Assembly: GCA_001929475.1 (NCBI GenBank)
Contig: LXFE01000207.1
Coordinates: forward strand, 1-37,678
Direction: 5' to 3'
From: Neolecta irregularis DAH-3
Lineage: Eukaryota > Ascomycota > Neolectomycetes > Neolectales > Neolectaceae
Length of the DNA: 37,678 bases
Made by a program: the position numbers and the translations under genes. Of this stretch, positions 22,744 through 32,610 are shown in pieces. A model generated the notes under the pieces. The model made no database searches, was not told the origin of the DNA, and saw only the letters and a program-made list of their open reading frames with translations. The stretch's first letter is position 1, and every line of letters starts with the position of its first letter.

Positions 22744-24210
22744 ATGTCTAGCTCAGAACCAATTAGAATGAATCGAATGATCGAAGATGATGATGAACCC
22801 AGATCGAAGACATCCATTTTGGGGAGTTCTTCAACTCTACAGCAATTTCTAAAGTACTTGAACCCCTGATCGAACAATTGAAGAAATATTGGACTTATAC
22901 AACTGTAGCTCACCTTCCTCATCAATTTTCTCCTACTGCGCTGCGTCAATTCTTATGACTCTCACGAATAAATACGTAGTATCAGGTTTAGACTTCAATC
23001 TCAACTTCTTCCTGTTGTGTGTGCAGGTAGGAATTTTCCGAGGTATTACAAGGCCACTGATGCGCGCTTAGAGTCTTGTGTGTACAGCTGCAATTGCTCT
23101 CTGCAAAAGGTCCAACCTTATCACTTATCGTGATTTCAATTCCACGGAAGCTAAGAAATGTTCGACCCTCACTTTTCCGGAAATAACAATTCCTAGGGCT
23201 TCCGATCTCTTGTTTGTTAGTCGTCATGATTTATACCAGTAGTAAAGCGTACTAGGCGTTTCAGGCGAACCTAATAATGTAGACTTCAGTTTCTGTCAAT
23301 TCCGGTCTACACCATCTTTAAAAATTTAACCATTATTCTCATCGCCTACGGCGAAGTTCTGTGGTTTGGAGGTTCAGTTACAGGGCTGGCACTCTTTTCA
23401 TTCGGATTGATGGTTTTATCCTCAATTGTTGCCGCCTGGGCCGATATTAGCGTTGCTGTAACGCAGTATACTTCCACAACCGATATCATTAATGCTGGAT
23501 CCATTACCATGAGCAGTCTCAATGCTGGCTACTTTTGGATGTTTGTGAATTGCGTCTCCAGTGCTACATATGTCTTGAGCATGAGAAAGCGTATAAAAAT
23601 CACCAATTTTAAAGACTTTGATAGTGCGTTTCTTTCAATTTGATCTGCTAATTTATTCTTTAGCAATGTACTACAACAATATGTTGAGTATTCCAATCCT
23701 CTTTGTCTGTTCAATCTTCTTAGAAGACTGGTCAACTTTCAATGTTGAAAAGAACTTGTATGACTTTCTTGTCATCATACAAATTAAATTTAAGTCCTTC
23801 TGGCGAACGCTTCGCTTTATTATCCGCAATGATCTTTTCCGGACTCTCGACCATCGGTATCAGTTATACTTCTGCATGGTGTGTTCGTGTTACATCTTCA
23901 ACGACCTACAGGCATGATTTCTGTTCTTTGAGTTAGACTGACCGCTCAGTATGGTCGGTGCTTTAAACAAATTGCCAATCGCTCTATCTGGTCTCCTATT
24001 CTTTGATGTTCCCGTCACATTATTCTCTGTAACTGCTATTTTTATTGGGTTTGTAGCCGGTCTTGTTTATTCAATTGCCAAAATGTATGATTCTCGGGTT
24101 GTTTCCACGTATATACTAACAGTGAAGTAATCAACCGAAGTCCAGTGGTCCTGTTCTCCCTACTACCAACATCAGCAGCGCTAGCAGCCAAAGCGTTCGA
24201 GATGCAGTGA
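22744..24210 (+). CDS. VRG4: GDP-mannose transporter, Golgi
   Basis: Nucleotide-sugar antiporter that imports GDP-mannose into the Golgi lumen for mannosyltransferases. Exons: 22744-22853, 22909-23026, 23072-23159, 23197-23248, 23283-23623, 23664-23757, 23795-23911, 23950-24084, 24123-24210; 380 aa, slightly longer than yeast Vrg4. Seen: [12 protein letters not shown] with [86 protein letters not shown], and the [13 protein letters not shown] substrate motif. Ten hydrophobic segments are expected for the family. The intron at 23912-23949 must begin with GC to keep [11 protein letters not shown] intact. The last exon and C-terminus are less certain, because the unspliced frame also ends soon. 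Confidence 0.93.
23912..23949 (+). other. GC-AG intron in VRG4
   Basis: Begins GCATGA, holds a GACTGAC branch-like sequence, ends CTCAG; 38 nt, phase 2. No GT nearby gives the correct frame for the conserved [13 protein letters not shown] junction, so this is the clearest of the three GC-AG introns. Confidence 0.82.
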
Positions 24211-24432
24211 AGATGTAAAACCTTTACCCATTTTATAGTAGTGTTTAGGGAAGCGTCTATGAACAAAACCACAATTGTATACGATAATTATTTCTGAAGT
24301 ATACTCAGAATACCTTCAGGAGGATTTATGAAATCTCTTTGGTTTATTGGAGTACTTGGGATACGTTGGTGCATTCGCGTGACTACGACTACTGAGTCCT
24401 TTGTTTCCTGACTTCACTCTTTCAAATTTGGG
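24211..24432. other. Short intergenic region
   Basis: 222 bp between the transporter genes, holding the VRG4 3' flank and zinc-transporter promoter. Nothing further recognised. Confidence 0.4.
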
Positions 24433-25507
24433 ATGATGACACTGCTCAACCTCTTCAAAATATTTATTCGTCCCGTTCTCGATGATCCCAATTCTCGTAG
24501 GATATTCTTGTTTCTCATCCTGAATTTGTCCTTTATGTTCGTCCAGATGACGTATGGAATCATCACAAATTCACTAGGTCTGATTTCGGATTCCGTCCAT
24601 ATGCTGTTCGATTGTATTATCCCTCACGATCTTTTTAAGTTCATGTTAATTGAAATCAGGTATTGCACTAGCAATAGGTCTCTTAGCTTCACTTCTTTCC
24701 CATCGGCCAAAAGATTTGAAATATCCGCATGGGTTTTCTAAAGTCGAAACTCTCTCTGGTTTTGCAAACGGAGTATTTCTCATTTTAATCAGTGGAACCA
24801 TTATATTCGAAGCAGTTGGTCGGCTAAGAGAACCAGAAGAGATGAATACTGACAAATTACTGCTCGTCAGCATTATGGGCTTGATTGTCAATTTAATTGG
24901 TGTCGTTGGATTCGGACATGGACATGCCCATCATCATGGAGAGAACGAAGATTGCAATCATTCCCATGCACATTTGCATGCTCACTCAGTTCATTCTACT
25001 GACAAGCTTGCCGCAAAATTCTCGCCTGCTATTAGCCAATTCGACGATCATCACAGTTCACTCGCTCATAGCCATCACGAGCATGACCACCATGATCACA
25101 ATACACATGGGATCTTCCTACATATTTTGGCTGATACTCTCGGATCCTTAGGAGTCATAATTTCTACTTTACTGATCCATCGTTTTCATTGGCTTGGATT
25201 CGATCCTCTAGCCTCGATATTTATTGCCGTTCTCATATTCCTCTCTGTTCTTCCGCTTCTCTCGTCCTCCGCGAGCTCTCTCCTTTTAGTAAACAATGGA
25301 AAGATAGAGCACAATCTACGGGATGTTCTTCAGGACATTTCAGAGATGCACGGGGTAGCTGCAATCCAGAGAATGAGATTTTACAATGGCTGTGGAAGTC
25401 TTGTTATCAAAGTTACTGGGGAAACTGAAGGTGTTAGAAGGCTTGTTAGACGTCGGTTAGAAGACGTTGGATTCAAGCGCTGTGTTATTCAGGTCGAACG
25501 CCTTTAA
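24433..25507 (+). CDS. Cation diffusion facilitator, ZnT5/ZnT7-Msc2-like zinc transporter
   Basis: Zinc/proton exchanger of the secretory pathway. Two exons, 24433-24613 and 24660-25507, give 342 aa. It has the six-helix CDF core without the extra N-terminal helices of yeast Msc2 or ZnT5, so it is closer to ZnT7 in size. Metal-site residues are both present: HMLFD (56-60) in the second helix and HILAD (215-219) in the fifth. Between them a His-rich loop (~146-210) contains GHGHAHHHGE and HSHHEHDHHDHNTH. PHGFSKVETLSGFANG and a C-terminal CDF domain (HGVAAIQRMRFY) also match. It ends 186 bp before the convergent RING-vWA gene. Confidence 0.9.
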
Positions 25508-25693
25508 ACTGGAGCCCTTGTATTCGCCTGTTTATCCTGTTCTGAAGTTGTAATAAATCTTGGCGTCTAGAAGGAAGGAAGGCGCTCTAGGTTGAAAATA
25601 TCACAACGTAGTTCATTAATCCTAAATATTTTTCCGCGATAATAATATATGAATATTTTCCCCAAACGACTCGATACGCCGCATAGAAAGAGA

Positions 25694-27735
25694 TCAAAGC
25701 AATCCTCTTCGTTCTTTTTCCATTCCCAACCAGACATACTGGGCTGGGTCATTAAAGTAGTAACTGCCAATCCTGGAATCATTTTCATGCGGACTTGGCA
25801 AGTCTTCCAGCTGGAAATACACATCTGGAAAACAGGCCTCAGTATTCCCTGCTACTGAAAGATTATCTAGAAATTCATACTTTGTAATTTCGTTTCTGGT
25901 CGATCAGTTACATAGGGCAAGCACAGCAACATACTCATCTTTAAGAAATCCAAGTTGCAAGGATGTTTTGCAAACTCGATCTCGAGCTGCTTTGACTGCT
26001 TCTCTCATTTCGGAAACCCAATGACATAACTCTCCTCTTGTTTGGAGGGTATCCTCGGCCCATTTGAGCTGTTGTTTTGCGTTCTCTAAACGGTGCCATT
26101 TCATCGTTCGAAGGAGAGTTGCCTGGACAGAAAGAAACACGACTCTTTCCAAATACTTTTGAGTAACTAGTGTGCAGTGGATTTGATATTCGCTTCGATA
26201 AATGTAAAGTTCTTGCTCCTCATGATTTTGAGTGATCGTAGGAAGAGCCGGGTGGGTATAAGACATCTTGATAACTGCAGCTAGTATTGGTTCTTCGGTT
26301 CGATCGAGCATTTCATTGATTTCAGCGAATATAGTCTGGAGCTGGGTTGTCGGTGATACTTGTACCTGAAGGAAGACTCGCACTGTCTCAAAGGGCGCCA
26401 GATCACCTTTTATCAGCATATAATAACAGGGAAGGCTTGGTTTACTGATCATTATCGTATCAGAGAGAAAACACTCCGTGCTAGTGATTACATTCGCAGC
26501 TATGAAGCCCTCCTCTAGCAAAACCTCTAACTGAATGTTTTGAAAAGGCTCAAAACCAACACCAGCGCTCGCGTAATGACAAACATGTCCAAGCGCTTCC
26601 AGTTCGTCACAGTTGATATATGCACCTCCATGAGCGCCGCTTCTGGATAACTTAAAGAGGTTTGGATCATTCTGAAGAGCTCCTATGCCGAGAGAAAAGA
26701 TACTGATTCCGTGTCGTGAAGCATCATGTTCGATGAACTCATCATTACCGTCAGTAAGAATAAAAATAGAGCTGTATCTATGGTTGGATACGCGAGAGGT
26801 ATTCAACCTTTCGATTGCCTTACGGATAGCACGATCGAGACCAGGTCTGTCTCCAAGGCTGGCTGTCGTACCTTCGATTGTTTCCACCGCCATATCTTTA
26901 ACCTCGTCGGTAGCAAATGCAGGTTTAAATATCTCGGATGACATGGTTGGGCCATATGTCATAATTCCGAAAGTATCGCAATCATTAAAAGAAGTGAGCA
27001 GTTGCCGCAATACATGCTTCGAATAAGAAAAGAAAGGAGAAATGCTATCTGAGATATCCCAGAGAATGACAGCGTCAAGACCTAGTCGTATTGGAAGTCG
27101 ATCTGAAGGATAATTGGCTGTTAGAGAGATCATTGCCATAAGCGGGCCACCCTGCGATGGGACATATGCTGACTCGGCCGATACCTCAATTGAAAGACAA
27201 GGTTGAATGGGTATAACAGGCCTTGCTAGGTATGTATTTTTGGTTTTTGGTCGACTTCTCGGTGACCTTAGGCTGGAAAGACTGAGAGTTCTGGCCAATT
27301 TACTTCTGGTCTTTATCGGAGGTGGAAGCGGCATGCTCGCGGGGAGCTGTCGTCTCGGTGTTTCTAATGCTTGGATTATCTCTTTCCTAGACTCAATTCT
27401 CAAGTTGTCAAAGTTCCGCCCCATTCTTTTTTCTGGATACGAACTCTTTTTACCCGTGATTCGACTCCCACAAATAAGACAAAACTGACGTTTGAGACAA
27501 TACCAAAGGTAAACAAACGCACGTTAGATGATAGACATCGATGATGTAGACGATGACGACAGGGAACAGTAATAATTGCCTCTGTTATGTCATCTAGCGG
27601 ACATCCACAGACATGGCAAAGGGTTGACTTGGAATAGCAAGTTTGACTGATATCAAAGACAGGTAATGAGACATTAGGATGAGCCTGACCATTGTGTAAA
27701 GATAACAATGATAACTTCAGGTCGATATCGGACAT
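25694..27735 (-). CDS. RING-H2 plus von Willebrand A domain protein, probable E3 ligase
   Basis: Exons in coding order: 27735-27523, 27484-25912, 25866-25694; introns 38 and 45 nt; 652 aa. The RING-H2 is complete only after splicing: C40-x2-C43, C59-x-H61-x2-H64-x2-C67, then C73-x2-C76 (FCLIC, exon 2). A basic Ser/Pro-rich linker follows (LARTLSLSSLRSPRSRPK). The vWA domain has a DxSxS MIDAS (DISDS, from ~214) and the later MIDAS Asp in ILTDGND. The C-terminal exon adds an acidic tail with YFNDPAQYVWLG. The RING plus vWA order recalls plant WAV3/EDA40-type ligases and fungal relatives; the ligase function is inferred from the RING. The start at 27735 is the first ATG in frame. Confidence 0.82.
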
Positions 27736-27764
27736 AGTGCCCAAGCAATGGAGATTATATTAGA

Positions 27765-28719
27765 ATGCGAAAGCAAAAGTCTCAAACAGTGCGCGATAGG
27801 TTTTCGATAGTAGTTAACATTTGTCTATGTTTTTAGATCCTTGATACTCAAATCCCTTGCAACAGGATTAAAAGGAGTTAAATATTGCTCACACACGGAG
27901 AAAACTTAGAAACCACGAGCGAGCACTTTGCATGGTTGAGTATTTACAGGTTTTTCTGGGTAATATGAACAGCATACGCTGCTGCAATATTAATGTGTTA
28001 TTTTTTTTAGTCTCCACTAGTGAATCGTAATGCAAAGCTGGAACTGCTTTTCTACTGTAGTATCTCCTTAAAATCATATCTCATACTTTTTCAATAGAAT
28101 CAAGATAAATATAGTCATTCAACAGCTTGAGTTGCGAGAAAAAGTGATAGCTCACCATATGATCATAACTGTATACCAGAATCTAAATTTTCTTCGGCAT
28201 TCGTACAAAATATTGTTTCTTCATTCCGAACAATGATCAAGTTTCTTGGTGGTATTATGTTGTAGGCGCAGCGCTCCGATGGACCCTAGGAGAGCTCGCC
28301 CCTGGCACCTACCTCGCGATTCTTGCTTGTCTTTCAAAATTCCAGTCAGTGAAACAACGGCGATATCTAGAAATATTATCGCGGACACCAACGAAACGTA
28401 TTCAAGGAAGCGATTGAATATATTTTCTCCCATTGGAGAAACCTCATCAAGAGATACCGTACTGTTACAAGCTGGAACAAGTCGCAAAGACTACACCAGA
28501 CTTGCTTAGTATATACATTTTTCCTGCAAAACTGGTGACAGTCTTTTTCAACGCATGTTAGAAGACACACGGGAATGGCTACAGTCCTCTTTGATTCGGA
28601 GGATACCGCACCTGACAAGGGGTGTTTCTAGCGGCGACAATCCGGCTATGTTATTGTGCAGTGATAGACTGCGTGAAACAGAGCCACTGGGCTGTCAATC
28701 AACCCTCTTAAACTTGTGA
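27765..28719 (+). CDS. Hypothetical multi-exon gene, unrecognised
   Basis: Not recognised. Proposed exons: 27765-27788, 27837-27876, 27910-27959, 28011-28059, 28115-28130, 28151-28251, 28272-28344, 28371-28508, 28542-28719; phases agree throughout and give 222 aa. The 3' part is the best supported: from 28246 to 28719 one frame has only a single stop, removed by a 33-nt intron. Protein-like stretches include EHFAWLSIYRFFW, SFRTMIKFLGALRWTLGEL, SRKRLNIFSPIGETSSRD and YLFQRMLEDTREWLQSSLIR. Two proposed introns are only 20 nt and the 5' exons are tiny, so the N-terminal half may be wrong. A competing 88-codon frame exists on the opposite strand. Its ATG is just 29 bp from that of the divergent RING-vWA gene. 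Confidence 0.38.
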
Positions 28720-29077
28720 ACACTTGACATGGTGCTATTTCCACCAAATTGGAATTTAACTACGAGGTGACAACATCGCGAGAAATTATGAGAATGTCTC
28801 AGTCACAATCTCATCATGGGGCAGTTATATTTTCACTTGAAGGGCATAAACCCATGGAACCGACGTTGTGAATACTTGGCTGATCCCTTGAGGACCCTGG
28901 ATAGCCACCTGCGTCGAGAGTAAAATATTTTGCATGATATGAAAGGCTGTGAGACGAAAATCATCTTTTGTCTCAGACCGTCTATGGTATTTTCTTGTCC
29001 CTCATTTTAGGTGTACAGAATAAAGAAATCGTCCAGCCCTCGATTTTCATCTTGAAATCCTCTTCCTGTTTGCAAAT
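28720..29077. promoter_or_regulatory. Upstream region of sugar transporter
   Basis: 358 bp with many stops in all frames. Probably 3' flank of the hypothetical gene and the transporter promoter. No site recognised. Confidence 0.4.
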
Positions 29078-30845
29078 ATGGTTCAAGAGCAGACGTCATG
29101 GCTGGTGTACTTCTGTGCTCTATTTGCTTCCATTGGAGGGTATACCACTTTCTCGTTCATTTACCGACATCTAGACTTATTTTTGGATTCGATGTTGGTT
29201 CTATATCAGGTCTTCTCAACATGCAAGACTCAAAAGACAGATTTGGGTATTTGAAAGCTTTCATCTATCTTAATTGGAAATAGTGATGTCCCGGACAAAG
29301 CTCATCCTGGACACTTTGACTTCGGAGATTTCCGAACTGGTATAATAGTAGGTGCCTTTTCTGTGGGAACCTTCCTCGGATGCATGATCGGTGGGCCCTC
29401 GGCAGATAGGTTAGGTAGACGCAAGGCTCTTATCCTTTGGAGCGCGATATATGCCGTCGGTGTTGTCATTCAAGTATTGCTCACAATCTTGGACGACAAA
29501 TCTGATTGCCAGTTCTTCTCCGTCGATAAATGGTTCCAGATTGCTATTGGACGTTTCGTCTCAGGTTTAGGAGTTGGATCCCTCAGTGTCCTTGTACCGC
29601 TTTACACCAGTGAACTAGCACCCAAGAAAATCAGAGGGATTCTGGTCGCGACTTTGCAACTGACTTTCACTTTTGGAATATTCCTCTCGTATATTGTTAA
29701 CTGGGCAACAAAACAGAGACAAGGTGCAACTCAGTGGCGTATTCCAATTAGCTTGTGTCTATTTTGGGCCGCCGTTCTTGGTATTGGAATGTGTTTTGTT
29801 CCTGAAGCTCCCAGACAGCTCTACATGGATGGAAAGTACGACGAATGTAAAAAGGTTCTTGCAAAAATTCGTGGCCTCACTTCGGATGAAAATCTGGTTC
29901 AAGAAGACTACAATGATCTTGAAAAGACGATAGAAACTGAACAAAAGTCTGGGAAAGGTTCCTGGAAGGAGTGTTTTACCGGTGAACCACGTATGTGTTA
30001 TCGGACCGTTCTCGGAATGACCATTCAATCTGTGGGGCAACTCTCTGGCGCTAGTTTCTTCTGGTGTATCCCTATCAATTCTCCATTTTCAAACTGATTG
30101 AAAAGATTACGGCGTAAATCTATTTTCAACCATTGGTATGGGAGATGCATTTGTCACCCAGATCACCATCGGAGGCCTTCTCTTCTTCAGTACCATTGGT
30201 GTTGTCTTCCTCATAGACCGATACGGACGACGAAACTGTCTCTTCTGGGGGGCCGCTTGGTGCTCTGTTATGCTGGTTATCTTTTCAACTTTGGGTCTCA
30301 ATATGACACAGAATGACGGAACAAACAATCCCAAGATTGCATCCGCAATGATCTGTATGCATTGTCTTGAATTTCTTGTCTAATCTGTAGGCTTTGTTTG
30401 CCTCTATATTCTTGGTTATGCTACAACTTGGGGGCCTTGCGCTTTCGTCGTCATCTCCGAAACATATCCTTTCCACCTTCGAGCCAGGTGCATGTCCATT
30501 GCTACTGGTTGCTCCTGGCTGTGGAATATTTTCATCGCTCTCTTCTCTAAAGCGATTCTCAACAAAATTAAGTATTCATATGGATTCCTCTTCGCTGGAG
30601 CCAATATAATTGGATGCATCACTGTTTACTTCTTTCTCTACGAAACCAAGGCTCTTACTCTTGAACAAGTCAATGAAATGTACATGGAACCTAAGCTAAA
30701 GCCATGGCAATCACACCGATGGATTCCGGCACGAGGAGAAATGAAGCAAAATAAAACAGCTAATTCGCTTCCATCTTCCTCTCGAAACTCCCTCGACTTG
30801 AGCTATACTGATATGGAACTTGAGAAAGTTGTATCAGAAAATTAG
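29078..30845 (+). CDS. MFS sugar (hexose-type) transporter
   Basis: Plasma-membrane sugar:proton symporter or facilitator of the major facilitator superfamily. Exons: 29078-29139, 29175-29246, 29284-30065, 30106-30354, 30391-30845; introns 35-40 nt; 539 aa with twelve expected helices. Sugar-porter motifs seen: GGLIFGFDVGSISG, SADRLGRRKA, GRFVSGLGVGSLSVLVPLY with SELAPKKIRG, QLSGASFFWYYGVNLF, DRYGRRNCLFWGA, and a C-terminal YETKALTLEQV (variant of PETxGL). The first exon encodes a very short cytosolic N-terminus. The C-terminal tail is Ser-rich (SLPSSSRNSLDLS), a common place for regulatory phosphorylation. Substrate cannot be told from sequence; glucose-type is a guess from family. Confidence 0.9.
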
Positions 30846-31240
30846 CTAGAAAGAAACTAGGTATATCTTGGGATATAGGATTCCGTTAAAGTTGTGTTCT
30901 GCTGGCGGGATTACATTATCTTTCAGAACAATTTGTGTTTTTTACCCTCCAAAAGGATTTCTTTTTGTAATATAGTTAGAATGAGCTTGAGAGATGGATT
31001 AGTTGAAGCTGCGTTCGGCAACCACCAAAAAGAAATATCATGGTATTCTCAAATCGGGAAATATGATATTCTTTATGGAAGATTTCGCAGCGATGAGCGA
31101 TTTTATCGGGTCCTCGTCCTCCCAAATTCTTCAAGAAAGAAAAACTGGTCCACACCTGTTTTTTTATTTTTGCGATGACACCTGAGAGAAATCACCTAAG
31201 TCCCTCTCCCGCAACACCCACAACATAAAGTCGAAAATAG
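30846..31240. other. 3' flank of transporter with weak ORFs
   Basis: Contains two overlapping frames after 30981 (starting MSLRDGLVEAAFGNHQ, and a second containing DFAAMSDFIGSSSSQI). Either could be a small exon, but neither has a family or a clear start and stop. A T-rich, intron-like stretch lies at 31146-31184. Confidence 0.25.
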
Positions 31241-31241
31241 A

Positions 31242-31257
31242 TTTGGTGCATGCCAAA
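31242..31257. repeat. Imperfect palindrome TTTGGTGCATGCCAAA
   Basis: 16-bp near-palindrome, two mismatched positions, related to the perfect palindrome at 31367. The following ATG frame at 31250 stays open to 31393. Confidence 0.7.
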
Positions 31258-31312
31258 CGTGTTGGATGGGGATATTATAAAAATAATTACATATATTGTA
31301 CTTTTATGTAGT

Positions 31313-31431
31313 GTACCAAACACGCGATTAAAATTTGAATTCGAAGAATTGCCAAATTCTATAAAATTTGGTGCGCACCAAACGCGCGCTTAAAATTGGA
31401 ATTCAAAGAATTGCCAGATTTCCAGAAATTT
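31313..31431. repeat. Two-copy 57-bp direct repeat, 62-bp period
   Basis: Copies at 31313-31369 and 31375-31431. Each starts ACCAAACRCGCG-like and ends AAATTT. Both read protein-like in their own frame: VPNTRLKFEFEELPN... and APNARLKLEFKELPD..., about 12 of 19 residues alike. The 62-bp offset puts the copies in different frames. Confidence 0.75.
31367..31382. repeat. Perfect 16-bp palindrome
   Basis: TTTGGTGCGCACCAAA is its own reverse complement. It sits at the junction of the two direct repeat copies. Confidence 0.8.
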
Positions 31432-32610
31432 GTCAATATGCATCTGGTCACGACATTCCACTTTCTCACAGACCATTTGAAGATGATTCTTCTTGTTACG
31501 ACAGTGTCTTACTGGCTTGACGCCCGCGGTCGCCAGTCTACCTCCAGGCTCAGTGCAATTTGTGCCACCTCAGGCGTCTTTTGTGCGATCTTATCTAGAC
31601 AAAAGGCCTGGAAAAAGAAAGGCTGTACGAGATATTTCACGATTAAGTTTCTCGTGAAAATCTCCTAATATCTATGAAGCTCTCCTCGACGCACTTTCGA
31701 ATATGACAAAATTAAAGAAACGGCGTCTTCCTAAAGCGACAAGACAAATCAGAAGAGAACAGTCACATCGATTTAATTTCATTGTTTGGAGCTTAAGAAC
31801 GACACGTGTGCCTGCCAAGCCAACATCTTTTGTGAATCACTGTCTTTAAAGCGTCTATGGACTGGTTATAGAATATGACATCAGTAGAAATATCACGAGG
31901 AGAGCAACTACTGTGAGAACTCGAATTTCTCAAGCTTCAGTAATTGATATCATCATTGAGGCGATTGGAGAAGGCTACGGGAAGATTGTAGTATCTTTCG
32001 AGATCATGACAGGAATTTGTATGTAATCTCAACTCCATCAATACATATGTTCTTTTCAATAGCTTTCATTTGACTTTAGTCCCCCATGGCATGTAAATCG
32101 CCAATATCAAAGAATGGCACCCTGATATCAACTGAGTAGGCATAACTAATCGCATCTGTGAGGTATTCCTTCAATTCTCAACCATTCCCGGTATCTACAA
32201 ACAACGACGATTGCTTTGATCGTTGAAACAAAACAAATACATGCTGAGGCACATATAATAATATGAATCCATTAAGGAGCTACGATAAAATCCTATTGTG
32301 TTTTTCTCCTAGAGATGTCTTTAGAAATACTGATAATCTCGAGATAAAATTTTAGGTCAGAATAACATGTGTACGTAACACAGGGTTGTGATTGTGGAGT
32401 TTCCAAGATATGACGTAGCTTGCGAAAAACCCCCCATAGTTAGATTCTGAGTTTTATGATTTATAGTAGTCAGACAAAAGCCAAAAAACAAAAACAAGAG
32501 ACTTTAAATGTCCTTCCATGACATATGTAACGATAAATAGAGACAATAAGATAACAGAGAACGTCAAACCGAAGATGAGGAGTGATGAAGAACACATCCA
32601 ATCCCTGATA
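31394..32610. other. Region with coding-like segments but no resolved gene
   Basis: On the plus strand, open segments look protein-like: KELPDFQKFVNMHL to 31511, PPGSVQFVPPQASFVRSYLD and KRPGKRKAVRDISRL (31538-31655), EALLDALSNMTKLKKRRLPK (31672 on), and TRISQASVIDIIIEAIGEGY (about 31920-32000). They change frame several times and I could not choose one splice pattern. A hairpin (TTCACGA...TCGTGAA) lies near 31636-31659. After 32030 I see only AT-rich sequence. Confidence 0.3.

Noticed and set aside
28221-28487. 88-codon minus frame opposite the hypothetical gene
   Set aside because: Shorter than the spliced plus-strand alternative and without a plausible continuation; it remains a competing reading.
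31636-31659. Hairpin as a transcription terminator
   Set aside because: Intrinsic terminators are not used by nuclear RNA polymerase II; probably chance or part of a coding segment.
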